Counted from the first letter of the stretch, positions 51,155 to 59,600 are shown. The stretch: DNA of 64,000 nucleotides from UBA11358 sp049517655 (GCA_049517655.1 JBEKRQ010000003.1:310001-374000), one strand, 5' to 3'. A program made the numbers and translations. Notes: generated by a model from the sequence alone, not told the origin.

Positions 51155-52036
51155 ATGAAAACAACTGAAATGATGAAAACGAAAACCATTTTGATTCTTG
51201 CTTTGGCCGTCGTTCTTGGTGGAAGCACCCTGTGGTTTGTGCCGCACCGCCCGGCGGCGACGACCACCACATCCACAGGCCGTAAAATTCTTTATTACCA
51301 GAGCGCGATGCACCCGTGGATCAAATCGGACAAACCGGGCAAATGCCCGATTTGTGGAATGGATTTGGTGCCGATTTACGCCGACGAAGGCGGCACGAAT
51401 TCCGCCGTTGGCGGAATCACCCTCAACGCCACCAGCGTCACTGCCGTTCATGTCCAGACCGAGGCGGTGGAACGTCGCGTCCTGCGCCGCACATTGCGCG
51501 TCGCGGGCAGCATTGTGTGGAATGAATGGACACAGGCATGGTTCGAGTTCGACGTCTACCAGCGCGATTTGCCATGGCTGAAAATCGGCCAGACCGTCGA
51601 AGTCACCGTGCCGGCCGTGCCGGATAAAATTTTCACGGCGCGAATCAAACTGTATGGCGCGAAGACATTCGCGGACGCGAAATTCGACGACACGGCGGAC
51701 AGTACCAAGGTGCGCGCGGAAATTTCCAATCCGCCCATTGAGGTCAGCGGTTTCGGCCCGCACAGGCTGTTTTACAATTTTTACGCCGAAGGCCGCGTGT
51801 TCGCGGACACGCCGGACGTGCTGACCATTCCGCGCAGCGCGGTGATTTGGCCGGGCGGCCAGTCTGTCGTTTATGTGGATGACAGCGGCGGCCATTATGA
51901 ATTGCGCGCCGTGAAGCTGGGCCGCGCCGGCGACGAATTTTGGGAGGTGCTCGACGGTTTGCACGAAGGCGAAAAAGTTGTCACCACCGGCAACCTGTTG
52001 ATTGATTCCGAGGCGCAACTTTCCAACAGCCGGTAA
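51155..52036 (+). CDS. CusB-like RND periplasmic adaptor lacking the hairpin/lipoyl core
   Basis: 293 aa, against about 380-410 for CusB. An N-terminal anchor (about 9-27) is followed by a heavy-metal binding segment YYQSAMHPWIKSDKPGKC and PICGMDLVPIY. Then RVAGSIVWNEW runs directly into AWFEFDVYQRDLPWLKIGQTV. In normal CusB proteins about 100 residues (the lipoyl halves and alpha-hairpin that contact the outer-membrane channel) lie between these blocks. The beta-barrel and membrane-proximal domains are intact (IPRSAVIWPGGQSVVYVDD). It starts 12 bases before the pump gene. No CusC-type gene is in the window. Confidence 0.78.
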   Translation: MKTTEMMKTKTILILALAVVLGGSTLWFVPHRPAATTTTSTGRKILYYQSAMHPWIKSDKPGKCPICGMDLVPIYADEGGTNSAVGGITLNATSVTAVHVQTEAVERRVLRRTLRVAGSIVWNEWTQAWFEFDVYQRDLPWLKIGQTVEVTVPAVPDKIFTARIKLYGAKTFADAKFDDTADSTKVRAEISNPPIEVSGFGPHRLFYNFYAEGRVFADTPDVLTIPRSAVIWPGGQSVVYVDDSGGHYELRAVKLGRAGDEFWEVLDGLHEGEKVVTTGNLLIDSEAQLSNSR

Positions 52037-52047
52037 CCAACATTTTT

Positions 52048-55000
52048 ATGATCAATCGCATCATTGAATGGTCGTTGCGCAACCGCTTTCTTGTCGTGTG
52101 CGGTGCGTTGCTTCTCACAGGCTTTGGCATCCATGCGCTTTACCGCACGCCCGTGGACGCAATTCCCGACTTGAGTGAAAACCAGGTCATTGTTTACGCG
52201 GACTGGCCGGGACGCAGCCCGCAGGAGGTTGAAGATCAAGTTACATATCCGCTATCCGTCAACTTGCAGGGCTTGGCCGGAGTGAAAACCGTCCGTGCCA
52301 ACTCGATGTTCGGCTTTTCGCTCATCACGGTGATTTTCGACGACAAAATTGACAACTATTTCGCGCGGTCGCGCGTGTTGGAGCGGCTGAATTATCTCGG
52401 CGATATTCTGCCCGCCGGTGTCACGCCAAAACTCGGCCCGGACGCCACCGGCCTCGGCTGGGTTTATGAATATTACCTCGCCGTTGATCCCACCAAATCG
52501 CCACAGGGCGGCTACGACCTCGGCCAGTTGCGCGCCATTCAGGACTGGTTCGTGCGCTATCAACTCAACTCCGTTCCCGGCGTCGCGGAAGTCGCGAGCA
52601 TTGGCGGTTTCGCGCGGCAATACCAAATTGAAGTTTCCTCGCTGCGGATGCGGCAGCTGGGGGTGACGCTGCAAATGGTCATGGACGCCGTGCGCCAGAG
52701 CAACCTCAACGTCGGCGGCAAAATCATCGAGGAAAACGGGATGGAATTCGTCGTCCGCGGCATCGGGTTGGTGAATTCCAACGCGGATTTGGAAAACATC
52801 GTTTTTCAACTGAACAACGGCACGCCGGTTTATTTGAAGGACGTGGCGCGCATCCAGATGGGCGGCGATTTCCGGCGCGGCGCGCTGGACGTGGATGGAC
52901 GGGAAGTCGTCGGCGGTGTCGTCGTGATGCGCACCGGCGAAAACGCGATGGCTGTCATCAACGCCGTGAAGCAAAAAATCGTGCAGATTTCGCCGAGCCT
53001 GCCGCCCGGCGTCAGCCTCAAGCCGTTTTACGACCGCAGTGAATTGATCGCGCGGACGATAGACACGCTCAAACATTCGCTGACCGAGGAAATCATCCTC
53101 GTGACGCTGACCGTCATCATTTTTCTCGCGCACTGGCGCAGCATCCTCATCGTTGCTTTGCCGCTGCCGCTCTCGATTCTGGTTTCGTTCATTCTGATGA
53201 ACCACTTCGGCATTTCATCGAACATCATGTCGCTTTCCGGCATCGCCATCGCCATCGGCGTGCTGGTGGACGCGGGTATTGTGATGACCGAAAACGTCGT
53301 CCGCCACGCCGAACACGCTGAAAAGGAAAAGGGCCGCCGGCTCAACGGGCCGGAAATTCTGGAAGTGACGCTCACGGCCGCCAGGCAGGTTGGCCGGCCG
53401 ATTTTCTTTGCGATGTTGATCATCATTCTCGCCTTCGTGCCGGTTTTTGCATTGAGCGGGCAGGAAGGAAAATTGTTTCGTCCGCTGGCGTTCACGAAGA
53501 CCTTCGCGATGGCCGGCTCGACACTGCTGGCGGTGACGCTCGTGCCTGCGCTGTGTGCCGCGCTCATTCGCGGGCCGTTTCAGGCTGAAGGGGAAAATCT
53601 GCTTATGCGCTTTTTGCTGGCCATTTACGATCCGATTTTGGGCTGGGCGTTGCGGTTCCGTAAAACAGTTCTGGGACTGGCATTGATGGCGCTGGCGGCG
53701 GCATTGGTTCTGGCCTTCGGCCTGCCGTCGAAAATGGTATCCCAAATCTCAACCTACAACCCTCAACTGGCGGCGAAGCTGCCGCACGGCATGGGCAGTG
53801 AATTCATGCCGCCGCTGAACGAAGGCAGTCTGCTGTTCATGCCGGTGCTGTTGCCGGATGTGTCGCTCACGGAAGTCAAACGCATCATGGCGTGGCAGGA
53901 CCAGGTCATCAGACAAACACCCGAAGTCGAATCCGTTGCCGGCAAGCTGGGCCGCGCCGAGACCGCCACCGACCCCGCGCCGGTGCAGATGATTGAAACC
54001 ACCATCATGCTCAAGCCGAAGTCAGAATGGCGGCCGGGCATGACGGAACAAAAACTCGTTGCCGAGCTGGCCGAAAAGCTTTCGCAAGTGCCCGGTTATG
54101 TCCCCGGTTTTTTGCAGCCGATCCAAAACCGGATTTTGATGATCAGCACCGGCATCCGCGCGCAGGTCGGCATCAAAATTCTCGGTGACAATCTGGATGC
54201 GATTCAACAAAAAGCCTTCGAGGTCGAGCGTGTCGTCCGGGAAATTCCCGGCGCCGTCGGCGTGGCGGCGTCACGAATGCAGGGCAAACCGTATCTGAAC
54301 ATCGAATTGAACCGTTTCACGATGGCGCACTATGGTCTGCGCGCGCAGGACGTGCTCGATGTCGTCCAATTCGGGCTGGGCGGCGAAAATGTCACCACCG
54401 CCATTGCCGGCCGCGAACGGATTCCCATCCAGGTCCGCTTGCAACGCGACGAGCGCGACGACATTGAACGACTCGGCGACGTGCTGGTTGCCACGCCGTC
54501 GGGAAAATTCGTACAACTCGGCCAGGTCGCGACCATTCACCGCGCCATCGGGCCGGACGAAATTGACAGCGAGAACGGCCGGCTGCGCGTCTTCGTGCAG
54601 GCCAATGTGCAGGGCCGCGACCTCGGCGGTTTCGTGCAGGAAGCGCAGACGCGAGTCGCCCGCGAAATCCAATTGCCACCGGGCATGACGATTGATTGGA
54701 GCGGCCAGTATGAAAACCAGATTCGCGCCGGGCGCACCCTGCGGATCATCGTGCCGGCGGCGCTGTTCATCATTTTTCTGCTGCTGTATGTGGTTTATCA
54801 CAGCTTCAAGGAGGCGGCGCACGTGATTCTGGCCGTGCCATTCGCATTGACTGGCGGTGTTTTTCTACAATGGCTGCTGGGCTACAACTTCAGCGTGGCC
54901 GTGTGGGTCGGTTACATTGCGCTGTTCGGCACAGCTATCCAGACCGGCGTGGTGATGGTGATTTATTTGCAGGAAGCGGTGGAAAAAAAACGCGCGCGAC

Positions 55001-55263
55001 GCGGCGTGGCATTCGACCATGGCGATTTGCTGCAGGCGGTAAAGGACGGCGCGCGGCTGCGGCTGCGTCCGAAAGTGATGACGGTGGTGACCATTGTCGC
55101 GAGCCTGCTGCCCATCATGTGGAGCGCGCGGCCGGGTTCGGAAGTCATGCGCCCGCTGGCTGCACCCATCATCGGCGGCATGGCGAGCAGCCTTGCGTGC
55201 ATTTTGATTGTCACGCCGGTGATTTTCGCGTGGTTGCGGGAGCGGGAAATGAAAACGAAATAA
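52048..55263 (+). CDS. cusA: CusA-type heavy-metal RND efflux pump
   Basis: 1071 aa, full length, twelve predicted helices. VDAIPDLSENQVIVYADWPGR and the NEGSLLFMP, PVQMIETTIMLKP and RILMISTG blocks match CusA. Met598, Met648 and Met698 align by spacing with Met573, Met623 and Met672 of E. coli CusA, the periplasmic Cu(I)/Ag(I) site, so a monovalent copper/silver substrate is predicted. The transporter normally forms a trimer with CusB and CusC. It follows the truncated adaptor by 11 bases. Confidence 0.92.
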   Translation: MINRIIEWSLRNRFLVVCGALLLTGFGIHALYRTPVDAIPDLSENQVIVYADWPGRSPQEVEDQVTYPLSVNLQGLAGVKTVRANSMFGFSLITVIFDDKIDNYFARSRVLERLNYLGDILPAGVTPKLGPDATGLGWVYEYYLAVDPTKSPQGGYDLGQLRAIQDWFVRYQLNSVPGVAEVASIGGFARQYQIEVSSLRMRQLGVTLQMVMDAVRQSNLNVGGKIIEENGMEFVVRGIGLVNSNADLENIVFQLNNGTPVYLKDVARIQMGGDFRRGALDVDGREVVGGVVVMRTGENAMAVINAVKQKIVQISPSLPPGVSLKPFYDRSELIARTIDTLKHSLTEEIILVTLTVIIFLAHWRSILIVALPLPLSILVSFILMNHFGISSNIMSLSGIAIAIGVLVDAGIVMTENVVRHAEHAEKEKGRRLNGPEILEVTLTAARQVGRPIFFAMLIIILAFVPVFALSGQEGKLFRPLAFTKTFAMAGSTLLAVTLVPALCAALIRGPFQAEGENLLMRFLLAIYDPILGWALRFRKTVLGLALMALAAALVLAFGLPSKMVSQISTYNPQLAAKLPHGMGSEFMPPLNEGSLLFMPVLLPDVSLTEVKRIMAWQDQVIRQTPEVESVAGKLGRAETATDPAPVQMIETTIMLKPKSEWRPGMTEQKLVAELAEKLSQVPGYVPGFLQPIQNRILMISTGIRAQVGIKILGDNLDAIQQKAFEVERVVREIPGAVGVAASRMQGKPYLNIELNRFTMAHYGLRAQDVLDVVQFGLGGENVTTAIAGRERIPIQVRLQRDERDDIERLGDVLVATPSGKFVQLGQVATIHRAIGPDEIDSENGRLRVFVQANVQGRDLGGFVQEAQTRVAREIQLPPGMTIDWSGQYENQIRAGRTLRIIVPAALFIIFLLLYVVYHSFKEAAHVILAVPFALTGGVFLQWLLGYNFSVAVWVGYIALFGTAIQTGVVMVIYLQEAVEKKRARRGVAFDHGDLLQAVKDGARLRLRPKVMTVVTIVASLLPIMWSARPGSEVMRPLAAPIIGGMASSLACILIVTPVIFAWLREREMKTK

Positions 55264-55568
55264 TCCGCGAATTTCGCGAATTCACGCGAATGCTGTGTGT
55301 AGCACCCGCCTCCGGCGGGTTCAATTCAGCGTCCCGCCGAATTTGTGTGACAAGCTGTGTTTGAAAACGGTTTCGGGCGTGACGCCCGAAACAACCCGCG
55401 AGACGCGGGTGCTACCAACAGGATTCCGACCGTTCACCGCTACTATTTCACCGAATCTGCCAGCCCGGCGCTCTGGATTCCCAACACTGCATTTCTTCTG
55501 GAGTGTATTCTTTTTGGGAATTCATAATCTCATGATGGCGTGCTGATGGCTGACAGTTTGCAGGCTAT
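55264..55568. other. Gene-free interval with palindromic repeat
   Basis: This 305-base gap after cusA begins with CGCGAATTTCGCGAATT-type palindromes (55266-55290) and contains the large palindromic element 55299-55415. The remaining 150 bases show no gene or clear promoter. Confidence 0.6.
55299..55415. repeat. Large palindromic element, GTAGCACCCGC termini
   Basis: 117 bases with terminal inverted repeats GTAGCACCCGC and GCGGGTGCTAC. Inside are GCGGGTTC, GTCCCGCCGAA, the hairpin TTCGGGCG-TGA-CGCCCGAA and CCCGC-GAGA-CGCGGG. It is the longest member of the palindromic family in the window and may terminate cusA transcription. Confidence 0.82.
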
Positions 55569-55871
55569 CTATCTAGCAGCATGTCTCCGAACTTTATTGC
55601 TAAGCGCATGGATCAATGTGCCAAGGACTACACCCCAAACGATACTATTGAGCGACAAAATCAGAGCCAACGTGTACCACTGCCTATCCAACGATTCCAC
55701 GAACCAGAACGCTGGATGCAGGAGAAAAGTAAAAACATTAAACAGCACCGAGTCTGACCATGTTGGCTTCGAAAAGAGGTCGAAGCGAACTCGGCACAAT
55801 ATTAGCAGCAATCCAGAAGCTGCAAAATGAGCAACTGCAACCACTGCGATAATTGGTATTCTTGATTTCAT
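55569..55871 (-). CDS. Small hypothetical membrane protein
   Basis: 100 aa from the ATG at 55871. Three hydrophobic segments (about 6-27, 43-58, 66-90) predict an integral membrane protein; the C-terminus is basic (NKVRRHAAR). No family is recognised. A perfect inverted repeat lies 11 bases upstream of the start. Confidence 0.55.
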   Translation of the reverse strand: MKSRIPIIAVVAVAHFAASGLLLILCRVRFDLFSKPTWSDSVLFNVFTFLLHPAFWFVESLDRQWYTLALILSLNSIVWGVVLGTLIHALSNKVRRHAAR

Positions 55872-55882
55872 ACGCACGAGAG

Positions 55883-55904
55883 CCGCCTAATAGTGATTAG
55901 GCGG
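55883..55904. promoter_or_regulatory. Perfect inverted repeat CCGCCTAAT-AGTG-ATTAGGCGG
   Basis: A 9-bp fully paired stem with a 4-base loop lies just before the start of the small membrane protein gene and 24 bases after the end of the lpxD stop on the other side. It may be an operator, or the terminator hairpin of lpxD, though it lacks a T-run. Confidence 0.5.
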
Positions 55905-55927
55905 TGATATACGCAGCCTATCCCGTC

Positions 55928-56965
55928 TCATGGTTTTGATTTACCACGCTTTTGTTTCAGGCCAAGTTGCTTTTCCAATTCTGCGACGCGTTTGAGTAAT
56001 TCTGGCAAGAGTTGAATGGCAATCATTTGGCGCTTGGCTTGTTTGTCCGGCTGCGCGGGAATCCCCAGCCATTTTCCACCGTCAGGGATGTCGTGCATCA
56101 CGCCCGACTTCGCCGCGACCGTGACTTGATTGCCGATTTTTAAATGACCTGCGATGCCGACCTGCCCGGCCAGCACAACGTATTTACCGAGCTTGGAACT
56201 GCCGGAGATGCCCGCCTGCGCGACAATGAGGGAACCTTCGCCGATTTCGACGTTGTGCGCAATCTGGACGAGGTTATCAATCTTCGTGCCTTTGCCGATG
56301 ACTGTCGGGCCGAGCGCGCCACGGTCAATCGTCACGCCCGCGCCGATTTCCACGTCGTCGCCGATGAGCACGTTTCCGATTTGCGGCACTTTGCGGTGAA
56401 TGCCGCCGTCTTGCACATAACCAAAACCGTCCGAGCCAATCACCGTGTTGGCATGAATGCGTACGCGATGGCCGATTTCCGTGCGCGGATAAAGTGTCAC
56501 GTTGGGAAATAAATTGACGTCGTTGCCGAGTTTGGAATCGTCGCCGATAAAGTTGTCGGCTTGCAAAACCGTTCGCGCGCCTATGCGCACGCGTTCACCA
56601 ACGACGCAGTATGGTCCGATGTGCGCGGTTGCGTCGATTTGCGCGCTCGATGCGATGATGGCGGTCGGATGAATGCCCGCAGCGAATTTTTGTTCCGGGA
56701 AAAACAATGCAAGCGCTTTGGCGAATGCAATGCGAGCGTCGGGCACACGAATCAGGATTTTCTTCGCGGATTTGAAACGGTTATCTGCGATAATTGCGGT
56801 CGCAGCGCTTTGTTCGGCACGGGCAAAATAAGCTTCATTTTCGGCGAAAGTGAGGTCACCAGCCTGTGCGCTTTCTGCGGGCGCAAAGTTTTTCAGAATG
56901 GCGGCATTATCTCCAACCACCTTGCCACCAACGTGTTTTGCAACTTCTAATGCTGTAAATGGCAT
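55928..56965 (-). CDS. lpxD: UDP-3-O-(3-hydroxyacyl)glucosamine N-acyltransferase LpxD
   Basis: 345 aa from the ATG at 56965 (MPFTALEVAKHVGGKVVGD); a frame start at 57013 adds 16 polar residues. The N-terminal uridine-binding domain covers about 1-100 and the left-handed beta-helix of hexapeptide repeats about 105-310, with GSDGFGYVQDGG and the catalytic His in NLVQIAHNVEIG. It adds the second acyl chain in lipid A synthesis, so the cell has or had an LPS-type outer membrane. It stands apart from lpxA/lpxC. Confidence 0.94.
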   Translation of the reverse strand: MPFTALEVAKHVGGKVVGDNAAILKNFAPAESAQAGDLTFAENEAYFARAEQSAATAIIADNRFKSAKKILIRVPDARIAFAKALALFFPEQKFAAGIHPTAIIASSAQIDATAHIGPYCVVGERVRIGARTVLQADNFIGDDSKLGNDVNLFPNVTLYPRTEIGHRVRIHANTVIGSDGFGYVQDGGIHRKVPQIGNVLIGDDVEIGAGVTIDRGALGPTVIGKGTKIDNLVQIAHNVEIGEGSLIVAQAGISGSSKLGKYVVLAGQVGIAGHLKIGNQVTVAAKSGVMHDIPDGGKWLGIPAQPDKQAKRQMIAIQLLPELLKRVAELEKQLGLKQKRGKSKP

Positions 56966-57051
56966 ATTTTTGCTTTTGGATGCTTGTTCGTTGACTTGCT
57001 CGTTGCGGCTCACTATAAAGACCAGAGAATTCAGTTCAATCCCTACTTTTT

Positions 57052-58197
57052 ATGGCGAGGACCTTTCGTGTCGGCCTAATCGGCCACCGCTTCATGGGCA
57101 GGGCGCACTCGAATGCCTGGCGGCAGGCGCCACGCTTTTTCAATCTCAGGGCGAACGTCGAGATGCACACCATTTGCGGGCGCGATGTGGTAGGGGTGCA
57201 AATGGCGCGCGCACAACTCGGCTGGCAGAACGCCACGACGGACTGGCGCGAAATTGTAGAATCGCCTCTCATTGACATCGTGGACATCAGCGTTCCGAAT
57301 CATTTGCACGCGGAAATAGCCATCGCCGCCGCGAAAAACGGCAAGCATATCCTATGCGAGAAGCCGCTCGCGATGAACGTCAAGCAGGCCGAGGCAATGT
57401 TGGCCGCCGCGCAAAAGGCGAAGGTTGTCCACATGATTTGCCACAATTACCGCCGTATTCCGGCAATTGCGCTGGCGAAGAAAATGATTGGCGAAGGCGC
57501 GCTCGGACGTATTTTCCATTTTCACGCGCGTTATGCGCAGGACTGGCTGGCCGACCCGGACTTTCCAATCAACTGGCGTTTGCAAAAAGAGACCAGCGGC
57601 AGCGGCGCGCACGGCGACATCAACTCGCACATCATTGATTTGGGGCGTTACCTCGTCGGCGAATTCAAGGAAGTTTGTGGGCTGTTGCACACGTTTGTCG
57701 GGGAGCGTCCGCTCGCGGAATCACTGGCCAAAGGCGCGCGCAAAATGGGCAAGGTCGACGTCCCGGACTCGGCGATGTTCATCGGGCACATGGAAAACGG
57801 CGTGCTGGCGAATTTGGAAGCGACACGTTGCGCGCCCGGCCGGAAGAACCACATCGAAATTGAAATCAATGGCAGCAAAGGCTCGTTGCATTTTGATTTC
57901 GAGGACATGAACCGCCTGAAGTTTTTCAACGGTGATGATCCAAAGGACCGGCAGGGTTTTCGGGACATTATTGTCACCGAGCGTGGCGGCGTGCAGCCGT
58001 ATGTCGGCAACTGGTGGTCGCCCGGACATATCATTGGCTACGAACACACGTTCGTTCACACGGTTGCGGATTTCGTGAATGCCTGCGTCGAGAAGAAACC
58101 GGCGCAACCAACTTTTGAGGATGGCTTGAAAAATCAGCGCGTGCTTGCGGCGGTCGAAGAATCGGCCAAAACCGGCAAGTGGGTGAAATTGAAATGA
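57052..58197 (+). CDS. Gfo/Idh/MocA family oxidoreductase
   Basis: 381 aa, no export signal. It starts VGLIGHRFMGRAHSNAWRQA (NAD-binding), then VDISVPNHLHAEIAIAAAKN and GKHILCEKPLAMN with the conserved Lys, and ETSGSGAHGDINSHIIDLGRY (substrate-site His/Asp). It probably oxidises a sugar or inositol. The last 57 bases are the left part of a duplicated segment whose second copy lies at 58670-58821. Confidence 0.88.
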   Translation: MARTFRVGLIGHRFMGRAHSNAWRQAPRFFNLRANVEMHTICGRDVVGVQMARAQLGWQNATTDWREIVESPLIDIVDISVPNHLHAEIAIAAAKNGKHILCEKPLAMNVKQAEAMLAAAQKAKVVHMICHNYRRIPAIALAKKMIGEGALGRIFHFHARYAQDWLADPDFPINWRLQKETSGSGAHGDINSHIIDLGRYLVGEFKEVCGLLHTFVGERPLAESLAKGARKMGKVDVPDSAMFIGHMENGVLANLEATRCAPGRKNHIEIEINGSKGSLHFDFEDMNRLKFFNGDDPKDRQGFRDIIVTERGGVQPYVGNWWSPGHIIGYEHTFVHTVADFVNACVEKKPAQPTFEDGLKNQRVLAAVEESAKTGKWVKLK

Positions 58198-58289
58198 TTT
58201 GACCTGCCCGTTCGCGCGGCGGTGCATGTAGAAAAAGGCTGCCTGTCATTGTGCCCGCGTGGCGGAATTGGCCGCCGCGCTGGATTCAG
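58141..58289. repeat. Duplicated segment, copy 1: end of oxidoreductase gene plus 5' tRNA-Leu fragment
   Basis: 149 bases, matching 58670-58821 at roughly 80 percent. It comprises the working C-terminus of the oxidoreductase gene, a spacer (GATTTGACCTGCCCGTT) and bases 1-37 of a tRNA-Leu (58253-58289, GCCCGCGTGGCGGAATTGG then divergence). The tRNA part is cut off and cannot fold. Confidence 0.85.
58253..58289 (+). pseudogene. Truncated tRNA-Leu 5' fragment
   Basis: Only the acceptor 5' strand, D arm and start of the anticodon arm are present. It matches the intact tRNA-Leu at 58785 except for a few changes (GGCCGCC for GGCAGAC). No 3' half follows. Confidence 0.82.
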
Positions 58290-58445
58290 TTTTTTACGTT
58301 CACCATTTTTAGAGGACATCTCCGCGTTTCAATGAAAGCGATAATGGCGGGGATTTTGCAAAATCATAAATAATTCCATACAAGCTGAAGAATATGTTAT
58401 AAACGGCATTGGCATGTTAAGGGCAATTGTGAATGGAATTGGAAT

Positions 58446-58634
58446 ATGAAAACCATAATTAAAATCGAAGTGGAAGTGCCTGATGGGACAATGGATCACC
58501 AGTTAAGCGGGGACAGGATTTTAACCAGCAGGGATATTTTCTCTGAGGTAAAGCATGATATGGAATCCTATTTTGAAGCTAGTGGTGGCTGGCGAACCAT
58601 TGCGAAGCTCAAATTTTCCATACTACCGGAATAA
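58446..58634 (+). CDS. Small hypothetical protein between the duplicated copies
   Basis: 62 aa, MKTIIKIEVEVPDGTMDHQ onward. It has a beta-strand start and an acidic middle, no membrane helix. It lies in the AT-richer insert between the two duplicate copies and has GGAATTGGAAT upstream as a weak ribosome site. No family is recognised; it may be real cargo of a small inserted segment. Confidence 0.45.
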   Translation: MKTIIKIEVEVPDGTMDHQLSGDRILTSRDIFSEVKHDMESYFEASGGWRTIAKLKFSILPE

Positions 58635-58669
58635 TGGTGTCTGATCTATTTGAAGCGGCGGCTCATCCG

Positions 58670-58821
58670 GTGCTGACGACCGGTGTCGAAGAATCGACCG
58701 AAGCCGGCAAATAGGTGAAATTGGAATGATTTGACTTGCCCGTTCATGCGGTGGCGCGTATTGAAAGAAGCTGCCGGTCATTGTGCCCGCGTGGCGGAAT
58801 TGGCAGACGCGCTAGATTCAG
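58670..58821. repeat. Duplicated segment, copy 2: decayed gene end plus 5' part of intact tRNA-Leu
   Basis: 152 bases matching 58141-58289. Here the protein-coding part has decayed (in-frame TAG in GGCAAATAGGTG) whereas the tRNA part is intact and continues into the functional tRNA-Leu. Confidence 0.85.
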
Positions 58822-58869
58822 GTTCTAGTAGGTAACACTGTACAGGTTCAAATCCTGTCGCGGGCACCA
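58785..58869 (+). tRNA. tRNA-Leu(CAG)
   Basis: The acceptor stem GCCCGCG/CGCGGGC, a long variable arm (GTAGGTAACACTGT region), an anticodon stem CTAGA/TCTAG with loop TTCAGGT (anticodon CAG, reading CUG) and a T loop TTCAAAT are all present. The encoded CCA ends at 58869. Total 85 nt. Confidence 0.95.
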
Positions 58870-59017
58870 TATTGAAACTTGATGGATTATCGAGGAGGGG
58901 CGACCCTGCATTCCGGCGTTGGGATGGATGGCGTTTGGCCTTTCAGGCTGGCCATTGAATTTGCCAGGAAATCAGTTCGACAGGAAAAACAGTGTGAGTT
59001 AATCTTGCCCTCAACAC

Positions 59018-59464
59018 ATGAAAATTCTGTTCCTTAATGGTCCGAATTTGAATTTGCTCGGAGGACGTGAACCGGATGTGTATGGCCATGCAACTTTGGC
59101 TGACATCGAAGCCGAGGTCCGTGAACACGCTAAAGGCTTGGGTGTGGAAGTTGACTTTCGACAGTCCAACTTGGAGGGTGAATTAGTTGGTTGGATTCAA
59201 GAAGCAAAAGGGAAGTTCGATGTGATCGTTCTCAATGCCGCCGCCTACACCCATACTAGCGTCGCGCTTCGGGATGCAATTGCTGCGGTGGGGGTGCCGA
59301 CAATTGAAATCCATCTTTCAAACATCCATGCAAGGGAAAAATTTAGGCAAAAGTCGCTGATAGCTCCAGTTTGCTGTGGTCAGATTACAGGTTTTGGGCA
59401 AAAATCATACATTCTGGCATTAGAAGCGTCCATTAACGTTAACGTAGATAAAAAATACCTTTAA
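59018..59464 (+). CDS. aroQ: 3-dehydroquinate dehydratase, type II
   Basis: 148 aa. FLNGPNLNLLGGREPDVYG carries the catalytic Tyr region, then DFRQSNLEGELVGWI, LNAAAYTHTSVALRDA and EIHLSNIHAREKFRQKS with the catalytic His. It dehydrates 3-dehydroquinate in the shikimate pathway. aroQ directly upstream of accB-accC is a common bacterial arrangement. Confidence 0.95.
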   Translation: MKILFLNGPNLNLLGGREPDVYGHATLADIEAEVREHAKGLGVEVDFRQSNLEGELVGWIQEAKGKFDVIVLNAAAYTHTSVALRDAIAAVGVPTIEIHLSNIHAREKFRQKSLIAPVCCGQITGFGQKSYILALEASINVNVDKKYL

Positions 59465-59517
59465 AACGGTTGTTTTTTTGTTATTTTAGGCCGAGTTTAA
59501 TTTGTTATTTTGTTTCC

Positions 59518-59546
59518 TTGACGTTAATAATTTAGACCAATACGCT
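59518..59546 (+). promoter_or_regulatory. Candidate sigma-70 promoter for accB-accC
   Basis: TTGACG (59518-59523), a 17-base spacer and TACGCT (59541-59546) make a plausible promoter after the aroQ stop. It is AT-rich upstream. No experiment supports it. Confidence 0.45.
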
Positions 59547-59569
59547 GAAGACAGATTAACGAGTAATTA

Positions 59570-59600
59570 AGCAGAGTCGCAACACGGCTACTGCTTTTTT
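59570..59600 (+). terminator. Terminator-like hairpin in the accB leader
   Basis: AGCAGAGTCG-CAACA-CGGCT-A-CTGCT folds into a stem of ten pairs with one bulged A, followed by TTTTTT. It lies after the candidate promoter and 49 bases before the accB start, so it could be an attenuator or the terminator of aroQ. Confidence 0.6.

Noticed and set aside
58253..58289. A second functional tRNA-Leu
   Set aside because: Only the 5' 37 bases are present and the 3' strand of the acceptor and T arm are missing.
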